Positions 1 to 9,306 of a DNA stretch of 33,030 bases are shown here, piece by piece. The DNA is taken from the NCBI GenBank assembly GCA_020049345.1, contig JAIFKY010000158.1, positions 1 to 33,030 on the forward strand, read 5' to 3'. A model generated the notes under the pieces. It did not search any database and was not told the DNA's origin. It worked only from the letters and a program-made list of their open reading frames with translations. The DNA comes from Anaerolinea sp. (GTDB taxonomy: Bacteria > Chloroflexota > Anaerolineae > Anaerolineales > Villigracilaceae). Numbering within the stretch: position 1 is the first letter of the stretch; every line of letters starts with the position of its first letter. The translations under genes and the position numbers were made by a program.

Positions 1-707
1 ATGATCGTATGCTCAAATTGAGCCGCGATGGTTCGATCCGTTGTCCGCAGGGACCAGCCATCATCTTCTTCAAGCACATGTCCCTTGCCTATGGTTAAGA
101 ATGGCTCAATCGCCAACACCAAACCTTCTTCCAAAATATGACGATCTTTTGACTTGAAATAGTTATACACTTGCACAGGTTCTTCATGAAGATGATGTCC
201 AATGCCATGACCTGTCAGATCATAAATGACGCCGTAGCCGTGTCGCTTTGCTTCCTGTTGGATGGTCTTGCCAATCACGTTGATCGGCTGACCCGCCCGC
301 GCGACCTGTACCGCCTTCGCTAGCGCGGATTTGGCTGCCTCGATCATTTTCTCAAATTCAGGCACATGCTTTGCAACGACCATCGAAGCGCCGGTATCGC
401 CGAAGTAGCCATCCAATTCAGCCGAAACATCAATGTTGATCAACTCGCCTGCGCGCAGAACATGGTCACCGGGAATGCCGTGCGCGATAACCGGCGAAAT
501 GCTGATGCACGTCGCGCCAGGGAAATGATACATGCTCATCGGCGCAGACTGCGCGCCTTCTTTTTTTAGAAATTCCATGCCAATGTTATCCAACTCAGCG
601 GTGGTCATGCCGGGTTTGGCGTGTTTCATCATTTCCTGTAAAGTCATGGCACAGATGTGACCGATTATTTTCAGGTGTTTGATATCGTTTTCATTTTCAA
701 CAATCAT
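1..707 (-). CDS. map: methionine aminopeptidase, type I (partial; C-terminus runs off the left edge)
   Basis: Reverse-strand translation by eye: MIVENENDIKHLKIIGHICAMTLQEMMKHAKPGMTTAELDNIGMEFLKKEGAQSAP...GATCISISPVIAHGIPGDHVLRAGELINIDVSAELDGYFGDTGAS...DLTGHGIGHHLHEEP. Typical MetAP-I metal-ligand motifs (D..D, GHGIG). An alternative in-frame ATG lies at 647. Confidence 0.93.
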   Translation of the reverse strand, partial: MIVENENDIKHLKIIGHICAMTLQEMMKHAKPGMTTAELDNIGMEFLKKEGAQSAPMSMYHFPGATCISISPVIAHGIPGDHVLRAGELINIDVSAELDGYFGDTGASMVVAKHVPEFEKMIEAAKSALAKAVQVARAGQPINVIGKTIQQEAKRHGYGVIYDLTGHGIGHHLHEEPVQVYNYFKSKDRHILEEGLVLAIEPFLTIGKGHVLEEDDGWSLRTTDRTIAAQFEHTI

Positions 708-710
708 CGA

Positions 711-759
711 CTTTTGACCTTCAACCTTTGACGTTTAACTTTGAATGTTCAACGTTCCC
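711..759. repeat. degenerate heptad array covering the tmk stop codon
   Basis: cttttga|ccttcaa|cctttga|cgtttaa|ctttgaa|tgttcaa|cgttccc. Confidence 0.85.
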
Positions 760-1358
760 ACAATCACCTTCTTCAACTCCGCCTGCACTTCTTCCCATTT
801 TTGTTCTGAGTTGACCACCACCCAGCGCTGCGGCTCCCGCTTGACCAACTCCAAATATCCCGCGCGGACTCGCTCGTAGAATTTCACTTCATGATCGTCC
901 ATGCGATTCCATTCGGATGCATTTTGCTTTTTTCGTTTGAGTCCCACTTCCACATCGAGGTCGAGCAAAATGGTCAGGTCGGGGGTCAAGCCGCCGGTGG
1001 CGTATTTCACCAGCGCGCGGACTTGATCCAAATCCTGTTGGTGTCCGTAGCCTTGATATGCAATCGTCGAATCGTAATAACGGTCAGAGATGACGATCTC
1101 GCCCACAGCCAAGCGCGGCTTGATAACCTGCTCCACGATCTGCGCGCGCGCGGCTTGATAGAGCAGGGTCTCGGTACGCGGGTGCATCTCGGTATTTTTC
1201 AAGTCATGCAAAATATCGCGGATCTGCTCGCTGATGGATGTGCCGCCTGGTTCGCGGGTGGAAAAAACGGTATACCCCTTCTCGCGCAAAAACTCAACGA
1301 GGTGGGGTATGTGGGATGTCTTGCCGGAGCCTTCGGGACCTTCGAGTGTGATGAACAT
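735..1358 (-). CDS. tmk: thymidylate (dTMP) kinase
   Basis: MFITLEGPEGSGKTSHIPHLVEFLREKGYTVFSTREPGG...ISDRYYDSTIAYQGYG: P-loop and DRY motif. The ORF track extends to 1406 but the family start is MFITLEG (ATG at 1358). The last codons lie in a heptad array. Confidence 0.95.
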   Translation of the reverse strand: MFITLEGPEGSGKTSHIPHLVEFLREKGYTVFSTREPGGTSISEQIRDILHDLKNTEMHPRTETLLYQAARAQIVEQVIKPRLAVGEIVISDRYYDSTIAYQGYGHQQDLDQVRALVKYATGGLTPDLTILLDLDVEVGLKRKKQNASEWNRMDDHEVKFYERVRAGYLELVKREPQRWVVVNSEQKWEEVQAELKKVIVGTLNIQS

Positions 1359-1367
1359 AATAATAAC

Positions 1368-1415
1368 GATGAAGGATGAAGGTTTTATTCTGCATTCTTC
1401 ATTCATCCTTCTGCA
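1368..1415. repeat. degenerate heptad array between tmk and the R3H ATPase gene
   Basis: gatgaag|gatgaag, then ttctgca|ttcttca|ttcatcc|ttctgca (1388-1415). Confidence 0.8.
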
Positions 1416-1419
1416 TTTT

Positions 1420-3054
1420 TTACTCCCTAAAAATTCTCACATGCCTTCTGGGTTCTTTGCCGTACGAATGTGAAACCAACTCGGCATTGCGCGCCAGTTC
1501 GTGTTGCAGGCGGCGCACAAGAGATGTGCCGGGGGGCAAATCCACCCAGCGTTCGCCGTTGAGTACCGCCGAGATGGCTTGCTGTGTTTCGTCACGCACG
1601 CTGTCCATGCTGTCACGCGGGTGCTGCTGTTCGCTGATGTTAAACAGATCGCCGAGGAATTGTTCCACTTGCGCCACGGTGTTGGCGCGCAAAACATAAA
1701 TGGGCAGTCCGCGATGTTCGGCATCCATCACCGTTTGCTCGCGGTTGCGATAATATGTCCGCAGGGTCACGAGCGCGTCGGCTTCGTCCACGTCGGTCAC
1801 GATCACCGCAGGTACGCCAAGGCGCTTCGCGGCTTGCATCAATCGGTTGCGCGCCACGCCGTACGCGAACACGCGCACCGTTTGCAAAGGCGAGGTCAGG
1901 ATTGCCGGAGTTTGATTGGCGCTGGAGGAGTCGAAGCGTGGATTCTGCCCCTCGCTAACCGGATCAGGTTTGGGCTGAGTCGGTTCTGCGGATTGACGTC
2001 CACGACGCGGAGCCTTGACCACATCCCGCGCTTCCATCTTCGACCGTGGAGCGGGTGCGGCTTTCTCGATCACGATCTTCCCTTCGGCATCGCGTGTGCG
2101 AAGTTCGGGTGGCACAGGGACGCCGCGTAAAAGCGAATCCACCGAAGCGGATATATCAAGGTGAACCGCAAAACGGTCGCGGGTTTGAATTTCGATCACC
2201 ACATCAAAGGTCGGGGGCGAGCGGCGCTCCAACACGGTTTTCTGCGTGCCGCGCCGACGGGCTTCCTCGTCTGAAAGCGTGACCGCTTCGATGCCGCCGA
2301 TGAGATCGCTGAGGGTTGGGTTGAGCAAAAGATTGTCGAGCGTTTGCCCGTGCGCCGTGCCGATCAATTGCACGCCGCGTTCGGCGATGGTACGCGCCGC
2401 CTGCGCTTCGAGTTCGCGCCCAATTTCATCAATGACGATGACTTCAGGGTTGTGATTTTCAACGGCTTCGATCATCACTTCATGTTGAAGTGTGGGCTGG
2501 CTGACTTGCATTCGGCGCGCGCGCCCAACTGCGGGGTGCGGCACATCGCCGTCGCCGCCGATCTCGTTGGATGTATCCACGATGACGACGCGTTTATTTT
2601 CCGCAAGGATGCGGGCGGCTTCGCGCAGGAGCGTGGTTTTTCCAACGCCAGGTCTGCCAAGAATTAAAACGGATTTACCCGATTCGATGATGTCTTGAAT
2701 AATATCCACGGTGCCGTACACGGCGCGACCCACGCGGCAGGTGAGTCCCACCACTGCGCCAAGCCGGTTGCGGATGGCGGAGATGCGGTGAAGCGTGCGC
2801 TCCATACCGGCGCGATTATCCGCATCAAAGGTGCCGATGCGCTCGGTGATGTGATCAATGTCTGCGCGCGCGATCTCTTTTTCAGAAAGGGTAATTTCGC
2901 CTTCGACAAAACGCGCAACAGATACGCGCCCAAGGTCAATGACAATCTCCAGCAATCTTTCGCTGTTGTTCGCTTTTTCGACCGCGTGACGGATATTAAG
3001 GGGGAGAACGTCGAGGAGGGCTTCCAGGTCGTCGGTGATTCGATGTTGAGTCAT
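1420..3054 (-). CDS. R3H-domain / AAA ATPase of the Ycf45/SpoIIIAA-like family
   Basis: [27 protein letters not shown]...[57 protein letters not shown]...[31 protein letters not shown], with a C-terminal R3H-like end ([33 protein letters not shown]). ATG at 3054 preferred; the extension to 3105 is encoded by a heptad array. Confidence 0.88.
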   Translation of the reverse strand: MTQHRITDDLEALLDVLPLNIRHAVEKANNSERLLEIVIDLGRVSVARFVEGEITLSEKEIARADIDHITERIGTFDADNRAGMERTLHRISAIRNRLGAVVGLTCRVGRAVYGTVDIIQDIIESGKSVLILGRPGVGKTTLLREAARILAENKRVVIVDTSNEIGGDGDVPHPAVGRARRMQVSQPTLQHEVMIEAVENHNPEVIVIDEIGRELEAQAARTIAERGVQLIGTAHGQTLDNLLLNPTLSDLIGGIEAVTLSDEEARRRGTQKTVLERRSPPTFDVVIEIQTRDRFAVHLDISASVDSLLRGVPVPPELRTRDAEGKIVIEKAAPAPRSKMEARDVVKAPRRGRQSAEPTQPKPDPVSEGQNPRFDSSSANQTPAILTSPLQTVRVFAYGVARNRLMQAAKRLGVPAVIVTDVDEADALVTLRTYYRNREQTVMDAEHRGLPIYVLRANTVAQVEQFLGDLFNISEQQHPRDSMDSVRDETQQAISAVLNGERWVDLPPGTSLVRRLQHELARNAELVSHSYGKEPRRHVRIFRE

Positions 3055-3061
3055 AGGGTTT

Positions 3062-3103
3062 ATTGGTGATTGGTTATTGGTAAATAGTAATTGGTAATTG
3101 GGC
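3062..3103. repeat. degenerate heptad array just upstream of the R3H ATPase start
   Basis: attggtg|attggtt|attggta|aatagta|attggta|attgggc. Confidence 0.9.
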
Positions 3104-3171
3104 AATTCTGCCTGTCAATAAGATGGGCTTATTATAGCAGTCTACCGTTAACAGAAAATTGTCGGCGTATA

Positions 3172-4026
3172 TTAATTTTGTTGAACTGCCAGACCCATTG
3201 CAGAATTCTTTCCATGCCAGTTTTTGAGCGTGAGATAGATAATGGGCAGGCTGGGCTTTAATCCTGAGAGCCGTATAGGTTTTTTCCCAACCAGATTGAG
3301 TTTTACAAAATATATTTTTCCGTTTCGAGATTGCTGGTATTTTAATTCAACCGATTGGACTTCGTCTGCCTGTACCATCGTTTGGCTGGACAGGTACTTA
3401 ATGAGCAGGGATTTCTCATTCACAGTTAAAGATTGCGGCGCTGAAAATGCAATTCCAAAAACAACGATGCTTACAATGAGCAGAACGATGAATGGAAGGA
3501 GGGAAAAGATACCCGCGCCTGCATAATACATCTGGAGCATAATAAAAACGCCAATTCCAAGCGTGAACAATGCAATCGAGGGCAGTATTAGTCCGTACTC
3601 CAGATTTTTTGTCATGTTGCCATGTTCCAGCGGATTGAATAAATCTAGCCGTTTAGCGCCGATCCATTCCACAACTTCTTCGTAGCCTGGCAACTGCTCG
3701 TTTGGCGCAACCGTCACATCGCCGTCAAAGTTGTGCAACTTGAGGGAATTTCCACTGCCCGATACGCGGCTAATCTCGCCCCAGCGCAGTGTTTTCACGC
3801 CGAAAAAAGTTTGAGAGGAAATCTCATCCGCTGAAATAATTGTCTTCAACGTCATCGAATAAAAGATGGACAGAAAAATAACCCCGTAAAAGATAATAAA
3901 AGGAATCAACAAGGGGCGATTTGTTTGGATGATTATTATCAGCAAGACAACGCCCAACACCGCCAGGAGCAAAAGGGCAAATACAAGTTGAATAAGTGAA
4001 TGGCGATAAGTGCGCGGTTCATTCAT
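3172..4026 (-). CDS. hypothetical membrane protein with two hydrophobic hairpins and PH-like segments
   Basis: 284-aa ORF with paired TM segments alternating with two soluble segments (ISADEISSQTFFGVKTLRWGEISRVSGSGNSLKLHNF and LTVNEKSLLIKYLSSQTMVQADEVQSVELKY) resembling bPH/YdbT-type modules. Confidence 0.7.
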   Translation of the reverse strand: MNEPRTYRHSLIQLVFALLLLAVLGVVLLIIIIQTNRPLLIPFIIFYGVIFLSIFYSMTLKTIISADEISSQTFFGVKTLRWGEISRVSGSGNSLKLHNFDGDVTVAPNEQLPGYEEVVEWIGAKRLDLFNPLEHGNMTKNLEYGLILPSIALFTLGIGVFIMLQMYYAGAGIFSLLPFIVLLIVSIVVFGIAFSAPQSLTVNEKSLLIKYLSSQTMVQADEVQSVELKYQQSRNGKIYFVKLNLVGKKPIRLSGLKPSLPIIYLTLKNWHGKNSAMGLAVQQN

Positions 4027-4041
4027 GGAAACTTCTCCCTA

Positions 4042-5535
4042 TTAATTCCCCAGCCCCAGCGCCGGAATGGGCGGAATTGTTTCGCCGTACAGCCAGTTGT
4101 CAAAAAATTCTGTCAGGTCTTTTCCGCTGACTTCCTCGGCGACGGCAATAAAATCAGCGGTGGTGGCGTTGCCGTTTTTGTAGCGTTCAAAATAGGCTGG
4201 CAATATTTCAAAGAAGGTTTCATCGCCAACTTCAAGCCGCAGGGCGTGCAGGGTCAATCCGCCCCAAACATAAACTCCGCCGTTGAACAGGTCATCCGCA
4301 GATGGATTGCCCGGCGCAGGGTAGGAATTTTCAACCACATCCGCATATTGAGATTTCACCCAATCATCCAACGCTTCGCGCCCGTCGAGATGTTCGATCC
4401 ACAGCCCTTCGGAGTAGGTCGCAAAACCTTCGTTGAGCCAGATGTCGCCCCAATCAGCCACGCTGATGCTGTCTCCAAACCACTGGTGAGATAGTTCGTG
4501 CGCCACAATGAACTCCGTCTCTGCCACATCCTCAAAATCAATCGCATCAATTCCATAAATGGAAAGGGTTTGATTTTCAAGCGCCGATTCAAAGACAGCA
4601 TTCATTACCATGGAGCCATACACCTCAAACGGATACTGGCCATAAATCTCGCTAAAATAATCAATCATTTCACCCTGCCGCGCAAACGGCTCGCGGACTT
4701 CCTTGGGCAATTCTGATGAATAATAATTTCGGATTGGGACGCCATTTTCAGAGGTCATGGTTTCAATATCGAACTCATCAATATTGATGGTCGCAAGATA
4801 ACTAGCCATCGGATCGCGCACCTCAAAGACAAAAGTGGACGTATCGCCGTTATCTATGGTCTCGATCAGTACGCCATTCGCCGCCACCTCCAGCGGATTT
4901 GGAACCGTCACGCGAAAAGTATATTTTGCCTTATCCAGCGGATGATCGTTCACGGGATAAAAACTAGCCGAACCATCTGGTTCGCTCAACACAAAACTGC
5001 CGCCATTCACCGTCACCCAGCCCGCCTGCACAGGCATTGACAAAGACTGCATCTTCTCTGGCGAGCCTTGGTATTGAATCACCACCGTAAAAGATTGATC
5101 TTTCAGAAGCGGTTTGAGCGGTGTGATGGTCAACTCCTGCCCTTTGCGCGAAAAATCAGCAGGCTCGTCGTTGACCGTCAGCGAGGAAATTTCAAAGCCG
5201 ACAAAATCCAAATTAAAACCAAGCAGGTCTTGCGTCGCAACGGCTTCGATGGTTGTCATCGCCGTCAATCGGCTGGTGGAAATATCATCAACGGTAATGT
5301 CCAGCGCGTAACTCGCCACGTCATAACCGCCATTACCAAAACCAGGATAAAGCGAATCACCCAAGCCCGACGAACCAGCCTCCGCGCCAGATTCAACAGA
5401 TTGTTCGGGGACAATCACAGCGGTCACTGCGGAAGGGGAGGCGGGCGACGCAGACTGGGATGAAAACTGGCCGCAAGCCAAAACAACCGCCACAACAAGG
5501 ACACAGGCAAGAATGATCTGTATTTTATTTTTCAT
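4042..5535 (-). CDS. M1-family metallopeptidase, predicted lipoprotein
   Basis: MKNKIQIILACVLVVAVVLACGQ (lipobox VLAC); exopeptidase motif variant SALENQ; zinc motif HELSHQWFGD followed by NEGFATYSE. The upstream extension to 5559 uses GTG; ATG at 5535 has an AAGGA-type RBS. Confidence 0.9.
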   Translation of the reverse strand: MKNKIQIILACVLVVAVVLACGQFSSQSASPASPSAVTAVIVPEQSVESGAEAGSSGLGDSLYPGFGNGGYDVASYALDITVDDISTSRLTAMTTIEAVATQDLLGFNLDFVGFEISSLTVNDEPADFSRKGQELTITPLKPLLKDQSFTVVIQYQGSPEKMQSLSMPVQAGWVTVNGGSFVLSEPDGSASFYPVNDHPLDKAKYTFRVTVPNPLEVAANGVLIETIDNGDTSTFVFEVRDPMASYLATINIDEFDIETMTSENGVPIRNYYSSELPKEVREPFARQGEMIDYFSEIYGQYPFEVYGSMVMNAVFESALENQTLSIYGIDAIDFEDVAETEFIVAHELSHQWFGDSISVADWGDIWLNEGFATYSEGLWIEHLDGREALDDWVKSQYADVVENSYPAPGNPSADDLFNGGVYVWGGLTLHALRLEVGDETFFEILPAYFERYKNGNATTADFIAVAEEVSGKDLTEFFDNWLYGETIPPIPALGLGN

Positions 5536-5613
5536 TTGATTTTCCTTCTCGCTTTTCACATCGCATTGAATACTGGCAGTATATCACCGCCGGAATGTTG
5601 TAGAATTGCGGGC

Positions 5614-6282
5614 ATGAATAAAAAAGAGATCATCCAAAAAACAGCAGAATATATCAAGCAGGAATTCGGCGACGATTCCTCGGGGCATGACTGGTGGCAC
5701 ATCTACCGCGTGTGGAAGAATGCCATTTCCATTTGTGAGCACGAAGCGACCCGAACCGACCTATTCATCGTGGAACTCGCCGCGCTGCTCCACGACCTTG
5801 ACGACTGGAAGTTCAACGAGAGCGAAGACGAAACCCCGCGCCGCGCCAAAGCCTGGATGGAATCCTGCGGCGTTGAACCGCAAATTATTCAGGCTGTCTG
5901 CGAAATCATCATGCGCGTGTCTTACAAAGGCGCGCAAGTCGAAAACAAAATGAAAACCCTCGAAGGCTTCATCGTGCAGGATGCTGACCGTCTTGATGCC
6001 ATCGGCGCAATTGGAATCGGTCGCGCCTTCGCTTACGGCGGATACAAAAGCAGACCCATGTACGACCCTGAAGCGCAAAATCAAATGCACGCAAGTTTTG
6101 AACAATACAAGAACAGCAAAAGCGCAACCATCAACCACTTTTACGAGAAACTACTTTTGCTCAAAAATATGATGAACACGCTAGCCGCAAAAAAAATCGC
6201 AGAGCAACGGCATGAAATCATGCTGCGCTTCCTCGATCAATTTATGGCTGAATGGGAAGGAAGAGATTATAAACACAGGTGA
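5614..6282 (+). CDS. HD-domain phosphohydrolase (YedJ-like)
   Basis: MNKKEIIQKTAEYIKQEFGDDSSGHDWWHIYRVWKNA...LAALLHDLDDWKF...QDADRLDAIGAIGIGRAFAYGG: H..HD..D pattern. ATG at 5614 follows the divergent intergenic region. Confidence 0.9.
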   Translation: MNKKEIIQKTAEYIKQEFGDDSSGHDWWHIYRVWKNAISICEHEATRTDLFIVELAALLHDLDDWKFNESEDETPRRAKAWMESCGVEPQIIQAVCEIIMRVSYKGAQVENKMKTLEGFIVQDADRLDAIGAIGIGRAFAYGGYKSRPMYDPEAQNQMHASFEQYKNSKSATINHFYEKLLLLKNMMNTLAAKKIAEQRHEIMLRFLDQFMAEWEGRDYKHR

Positions 6283-6309
6283 CAGTCACTTTAAAAGTGA
6301 CTGTCACCT
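6277..6309. terminator. perfect 16-bp inverted repeat (1-nt spacer) between convergent genes; bidirectional terminator or REP-like element
   Basis: aggtgacagtcacttt-a-aaagtgactgtcacct; the left arm includes the HD gene stop codon (tga 6280-6282). Confidence 0.75.
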
Positions 6310-6321
6310 CGTATGGCATGA

Positions 6322-7866
6322 CTACTTCTCCACCTCAAATACCAGCGCGGTCTTGGACTCATAAACCAACGCATACGAATCGGAAGCGCGGGTTAAAAGC
6401 GCAAGACTTCGCAGAGATTTTCCAAATTCACTTTCATCGTCTTTCAGCGGAATGAGCACAATTAAATAATCATAATCCACGCCATTCGCCGCGCTCCACG
6501 AGGTAACACAATCCAAATCGGCGCAATGTTGAAAGGACACCAACTGCTCGTACCACGGGAAAAACTTATCAGACAGGGTCCATTCCAAACCTTGCAGGGT
6601 GGTCGCGCTGTGCTGTTTGGTCAACGCGGGGAACCATTCCTGCATCGGGTCAGACATCGAAAATTCGCGTCCGGTTGAAAGCAAAAAAGTTTTCCCGTCA
6701 TCCACATTCAAATTGACCCAGTCGATCATTTTAATATCTTCGGGTTTCAAACTTGTGTTGATCAATTGAAAATCAGAGATGCTGGCGGCGAGGAGGAAAT
6801 AAAACGCCGAGCCAAAGATGAGGATTTGACTGGCGCGCTTCATCACCACGCCCTCGGGTTGATCACTGTCCGAGCGGCTGATCCAGGCTGAGAGTTGGAT
6901 CAGCCCCGTCCCCGCCAGCATCGATTCAGCCAGCAACGCAACACCATCGCCGCCGCGCGTATCAATCAAATAGGCAAGCACAATCCAGGTGATGAAGAAG
7001 AACTCGCGGCGTTTAAAGGAAAGCCAAAGCCCAATATAGAAAAAAATCAAAAACGGCAGGGCCAGGATGTTCGTTGGGCTGTGCAGATTCAAAACAATCA
7101 AATAAAACTCAAGTGTGCGGCGGCTGGTTTGACCTGCCGAAAGCAAAGGCTCAAACCCATGCTGTAAAAACACAGTCGCCCACCAGGGGGCAGTCAGCAG
7201 AAGGACTCCCGCGCCCACAAGCAGGGATGAAATAACTCCGCGTTTGTTTTGCCCATAAAAGAGAAAAATCATTGCGCCGCCCAGTACGGCATGTAAAGCC
7301 GTCTGCGGATGACTCATCACCGTACATGCGCCAAAGAGAATGGTCAGCGCAAGCCGTTTGAGCGTATATTCCCTAAAGAGTTGCACAGCCTGCCACAGCA
7401 TAAGAATCAAAAACAACATGCCAAAGGCGCGGGTAATTCCGCCGCCCATCACCTGCCAAAGAAAGGCGCGCGATGAAAGCGCGTACGCCAGCGTTGCCAG
7501 CGAAGCCGACATGCGCGAAGGAAGAATTTGTCCCGCAAGTTTATAAAAAGCAAAGATGGCAAGGGTGTTCACTAAAGCCGGCAGCCAGAGCAATATTTGA
7601 AGTTCAGAAACAGGCAGTAAACTGGAAAAAGCGGCGGCGATGTAAAATCCAAGCGGGGGGTAGGCAAAGGGAATATCTACAAAATTATAGGTTGTGAATT
7701 GCGGAAGAATGTAATGATTCGCCTGCAAGTCGCGGATCATGGCGTAGAACATGCCGCCGTCATTGAGTGGAAATCCGTTTGAAATGACCGGCTCAAAGCG
7801 AACCACCGCGCCAAAAAGCAGGGCGGCAAAAAGAAACAGCAGGGACCAATCCAGTTTGCGATTCAT
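6322..7866 (-). CDS. polytopic membrane glycosyltransferase-like protein (GT39/PMT-like fold)
   Basis: 514 aa, many TM segments; N-terminal extracytoplasmic region (MIRDLQANHYILPQFTTYNFVDIPFAYPPLGFYI) typical of PMT/ArnT-like proteins. Confidence 0.65.
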   Translation of the reverse strand: MNRKLDWSLLFLFAALLFGAVVRFEPVISNGFPLNDGGMFYAMIRDLQANHYILPQFTTYNFVDIPFAYPPLGFYIAAAFSSLLPVSELQILLWLPALVNTLAIFAFYKLAGQILPSRMSASLATLAYALSSRAFLWQVMGGGITRAFGMLFLILMLWQAVQLFREYTLKRLALTILFGACTVMSHPQTALHAVLGGAMIFLFYGQNKRGVISSLLVGAGVLLLTAPWWATVFLQHGFEPLLSAGQTSRRTLEFYLIVLNLHSPTNILALPFLIFFYIGLWLSFKRREFFFITWIVLAYLIDTRGGDGVALLAESMLAGTGLIQLSAWISRSDSDQPEGVVMKRASQILIFGSAFYFLLAASISDFQLINTSLKPEDIKMIDWVNLNVDDGKTFLLSTGREFSMSDPMQEWFPALTKQHSATTLQGLEWTLSDKFFPWYEQLVSFQHCADLDCVTSWSAANGVDYDYLIVLIPLKDDESEFGKSLRSLALLTRASDSYALVYESKTALVFEVEK

Positions 7867-7892
7867 AAATACCTCACTACGCGTTGATAAAA

Positions 7893-7922
7893 GACCCTAA
7901 AGGTTTGAAAACCTTTAGGGTC
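7893..7922. terminator. perfect 14-bp inverted repeat (2-nt loop), probable terminator/hairpin after the trkA gene
   Basis: gaccctaaaggttt-ga-aaacctttagggtc between the 3' end of the 7944-8624 gene and the start of the 6322-7866 gene. Confidence 0.65.
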
Positions 7923-7943
7923 TGAAGTATCTTACTTTCCAGT

Positions 7944-8624
7944 TTATTTTACAGGTCTGGTAGGGGGAGCCAATAGTTTGGCCAATTCCTGCGCCCCTTC
8001 TGTATCTGTGACAGCCAGCACTTCATCGCCTTCTTCAAGGATGCTGGTGCCACGCGGCAGGGTAATCTGCCCATGGCGGATGATTGCCGCAACAATGCAT
8101 TGATCGGGCAAACCGAGGTCTTTGATTTTTGTTCCAATGGCCTTCGCGCCAGCGGGAACTTTTTCCTCGACCACTGAATACCGTCCACGGCGCAGTTTGA
8201 GCAGGGTCATCATATCGCCGAGAGACATTTCCTCTTGAATAAGGTGCGCCATCACATCGGCCTGGTTGATGGTCTCATCCACATGAAAATTCTGGTCAAA
8301 GAGCCAGGCGTTCAGCGGATTGTTGATGCGGGCAACCGTGCGGCGGACGTTGAAGAGGGTGCGCGCCAGATAGCAGATGACCAAATTGGCGGCATCGTCA
8401 CTGCTGGTGGTGACAATGACATTCGCCTTTTCCAATCCGGCAAGTTTCAAAACGTTTGGGTCGGTTGCAACGCCCTCATAAATCACTTCTGTGGGAATTT
8501 CGCGATGCAATAACGCCAGCAATTCACGCCGATGCTCGATCAAGCGAACCTGGTGATTTTGCTCCAGTAGTTGTTTGGCCAGTTGCGCGCCGGTTCTTCC
8601 GCCGCCTGCGATAAAAACAAACAT
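7944..8624 (-). CDS. TrkA/RCK family protein (TrkA-N + TrkA-C), K+ uptake regulatory subunit
   Basis: MFVFIAGGGRTGAQLAKQLLEQNHQVRLIEHRRELLALL... (Rossmann GxGxxG), C-terminal GTKIKDLGLPDQCIVAAIIRHGQITLPRGTSILEEGDEVLAVTD (RCK-C). Confidence 0.93.
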   Translation of the reverse strand: MFVFIAGGGRTGAQLAKQLLEQNHQVRLIEHRRELLALLHREIPTEVIYEGVATDPNVLKLAGLEKANVIVTTSSDDAANLVICYLARTLFNVRRTVARINNPLNAWLFDQNFHVDETINQADVMAHLIQEEMSLGDMMTLLKLRRGRYSVVEEKVPAGAKAIGTKIKDLGLPDQCIVAAIIRHGQITLPRGTSILEEGDEVLAVTDTEGAQELAKLLAPPTRPVK

Positions 8625-8625
8625 A

Positions 8626-9294
8626 TTAAGCCTCCATTCCTTCTTGTAAACGCGCGTGAAGGGCGGTTACACCTTCCAATGTTGCGCTCACAGTCAGAAT
8701 ATCGCCGCCTTTCAACATTAAATCAGGCGATGTCAATTCGGCGCGTCCTGCGCGGGTCAAGGCGGCAATAACAATGGTGTTGGTACAGCCAGATAACAGG
8801 TCGGAAACAGTCCGTTCAACCCATTTTTCAGGAATGTAAATTTCGTATACTTCCACTTCGCCATTTCCAGCGGAGAACACAGAGCGGAAGGATGCATCAA
8901 TCAACAATTCCTGTAAACGCTCGGCGCCCCATGCGGTGGAACTGACAGACTGCAATCCAAACGCCTCCAACATTCCGCGCATGGCGGGGTCATAATTGCG
9001 AACAAGCACGCGCTTTACCTGCGGATAATGCGCGCGGATGGCGTGCCCAATGACCGCGTTCATGGTGTCTGTGTTGGTGACAACTGCAACACCGTCGGCA
9101 GTTTCCATGCCGGCGCGGGTGAAGGTATCGCTGGAGAGCGCCTCACCTTCCACGGTGCGTCCGTGAAAATCGGCGTGAAGGCGGTTGAACGAGTTACGGT
9201 TGCTATCCACAACCACGACCTGATATCCATTTTGGTACAGGCGGTAGGCAAGTTCCGCGCCCACCCTTCCGCACCCGATGACGATAAAATTCAT
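8626..9294 (-). CDS. TrkA/RCK family protein (second paralogue)
   Basis: MNFIVIGCGRVGAELAYRLYQNGYQVVVVDSNRNSFNRLHADFHGRTVEGEALSSDTFTRAGMETADGVAVVTNTDTMN: TrkA-N motif; C-terminal RCK-C-like region. Confidence 0.93.
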   Translation of the reverse strand: MNFIVIGCGRVGAELAYRLYQNGYQVVVVDSNRNSFNRLHADFHGRTVEGEALSSDTFTRAGMETADGVAVVTNTDTMNAVIGHAIRAHYPQVKRVLVRNYDPAMRGMLEAFGLQSVSSTAWGAERLQELLIDASFRSVFSAGNGEVEVYEIYIPEKWVERTVSDLLSGCTNTIVIAALTRAGRAELTSPDLMLKGGDILTVSATLEGVTALHARLQEGMEA

Positions 9295-9306
9295 ATTTAG
9301 AACTCC

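Noticed and set aside
891-2667. Several plus-strand ORFs (891-1379, 1501-2130, 2344-2667) antisense to tmk and the R3H ATPase
   Set aside because: No recognisable motifs; they arise from the codon bias of the true minus-strand genes.
3062-3103. Tandem heptads considered as a CRISPR array
   Set aside because: Units are 7 nt with no spacers, and no cas genes are present; these are simple degenerate tandem repeats.
5560-5613. Possible sigma70 promoter (ttgaat ... tagaat) in the divergent region between the M1 peptidase and HD genes
   Set aside because: The two hexamers are ~29 nt apart, too far for a -35/-10 pair; no convincing alternative found by eye.
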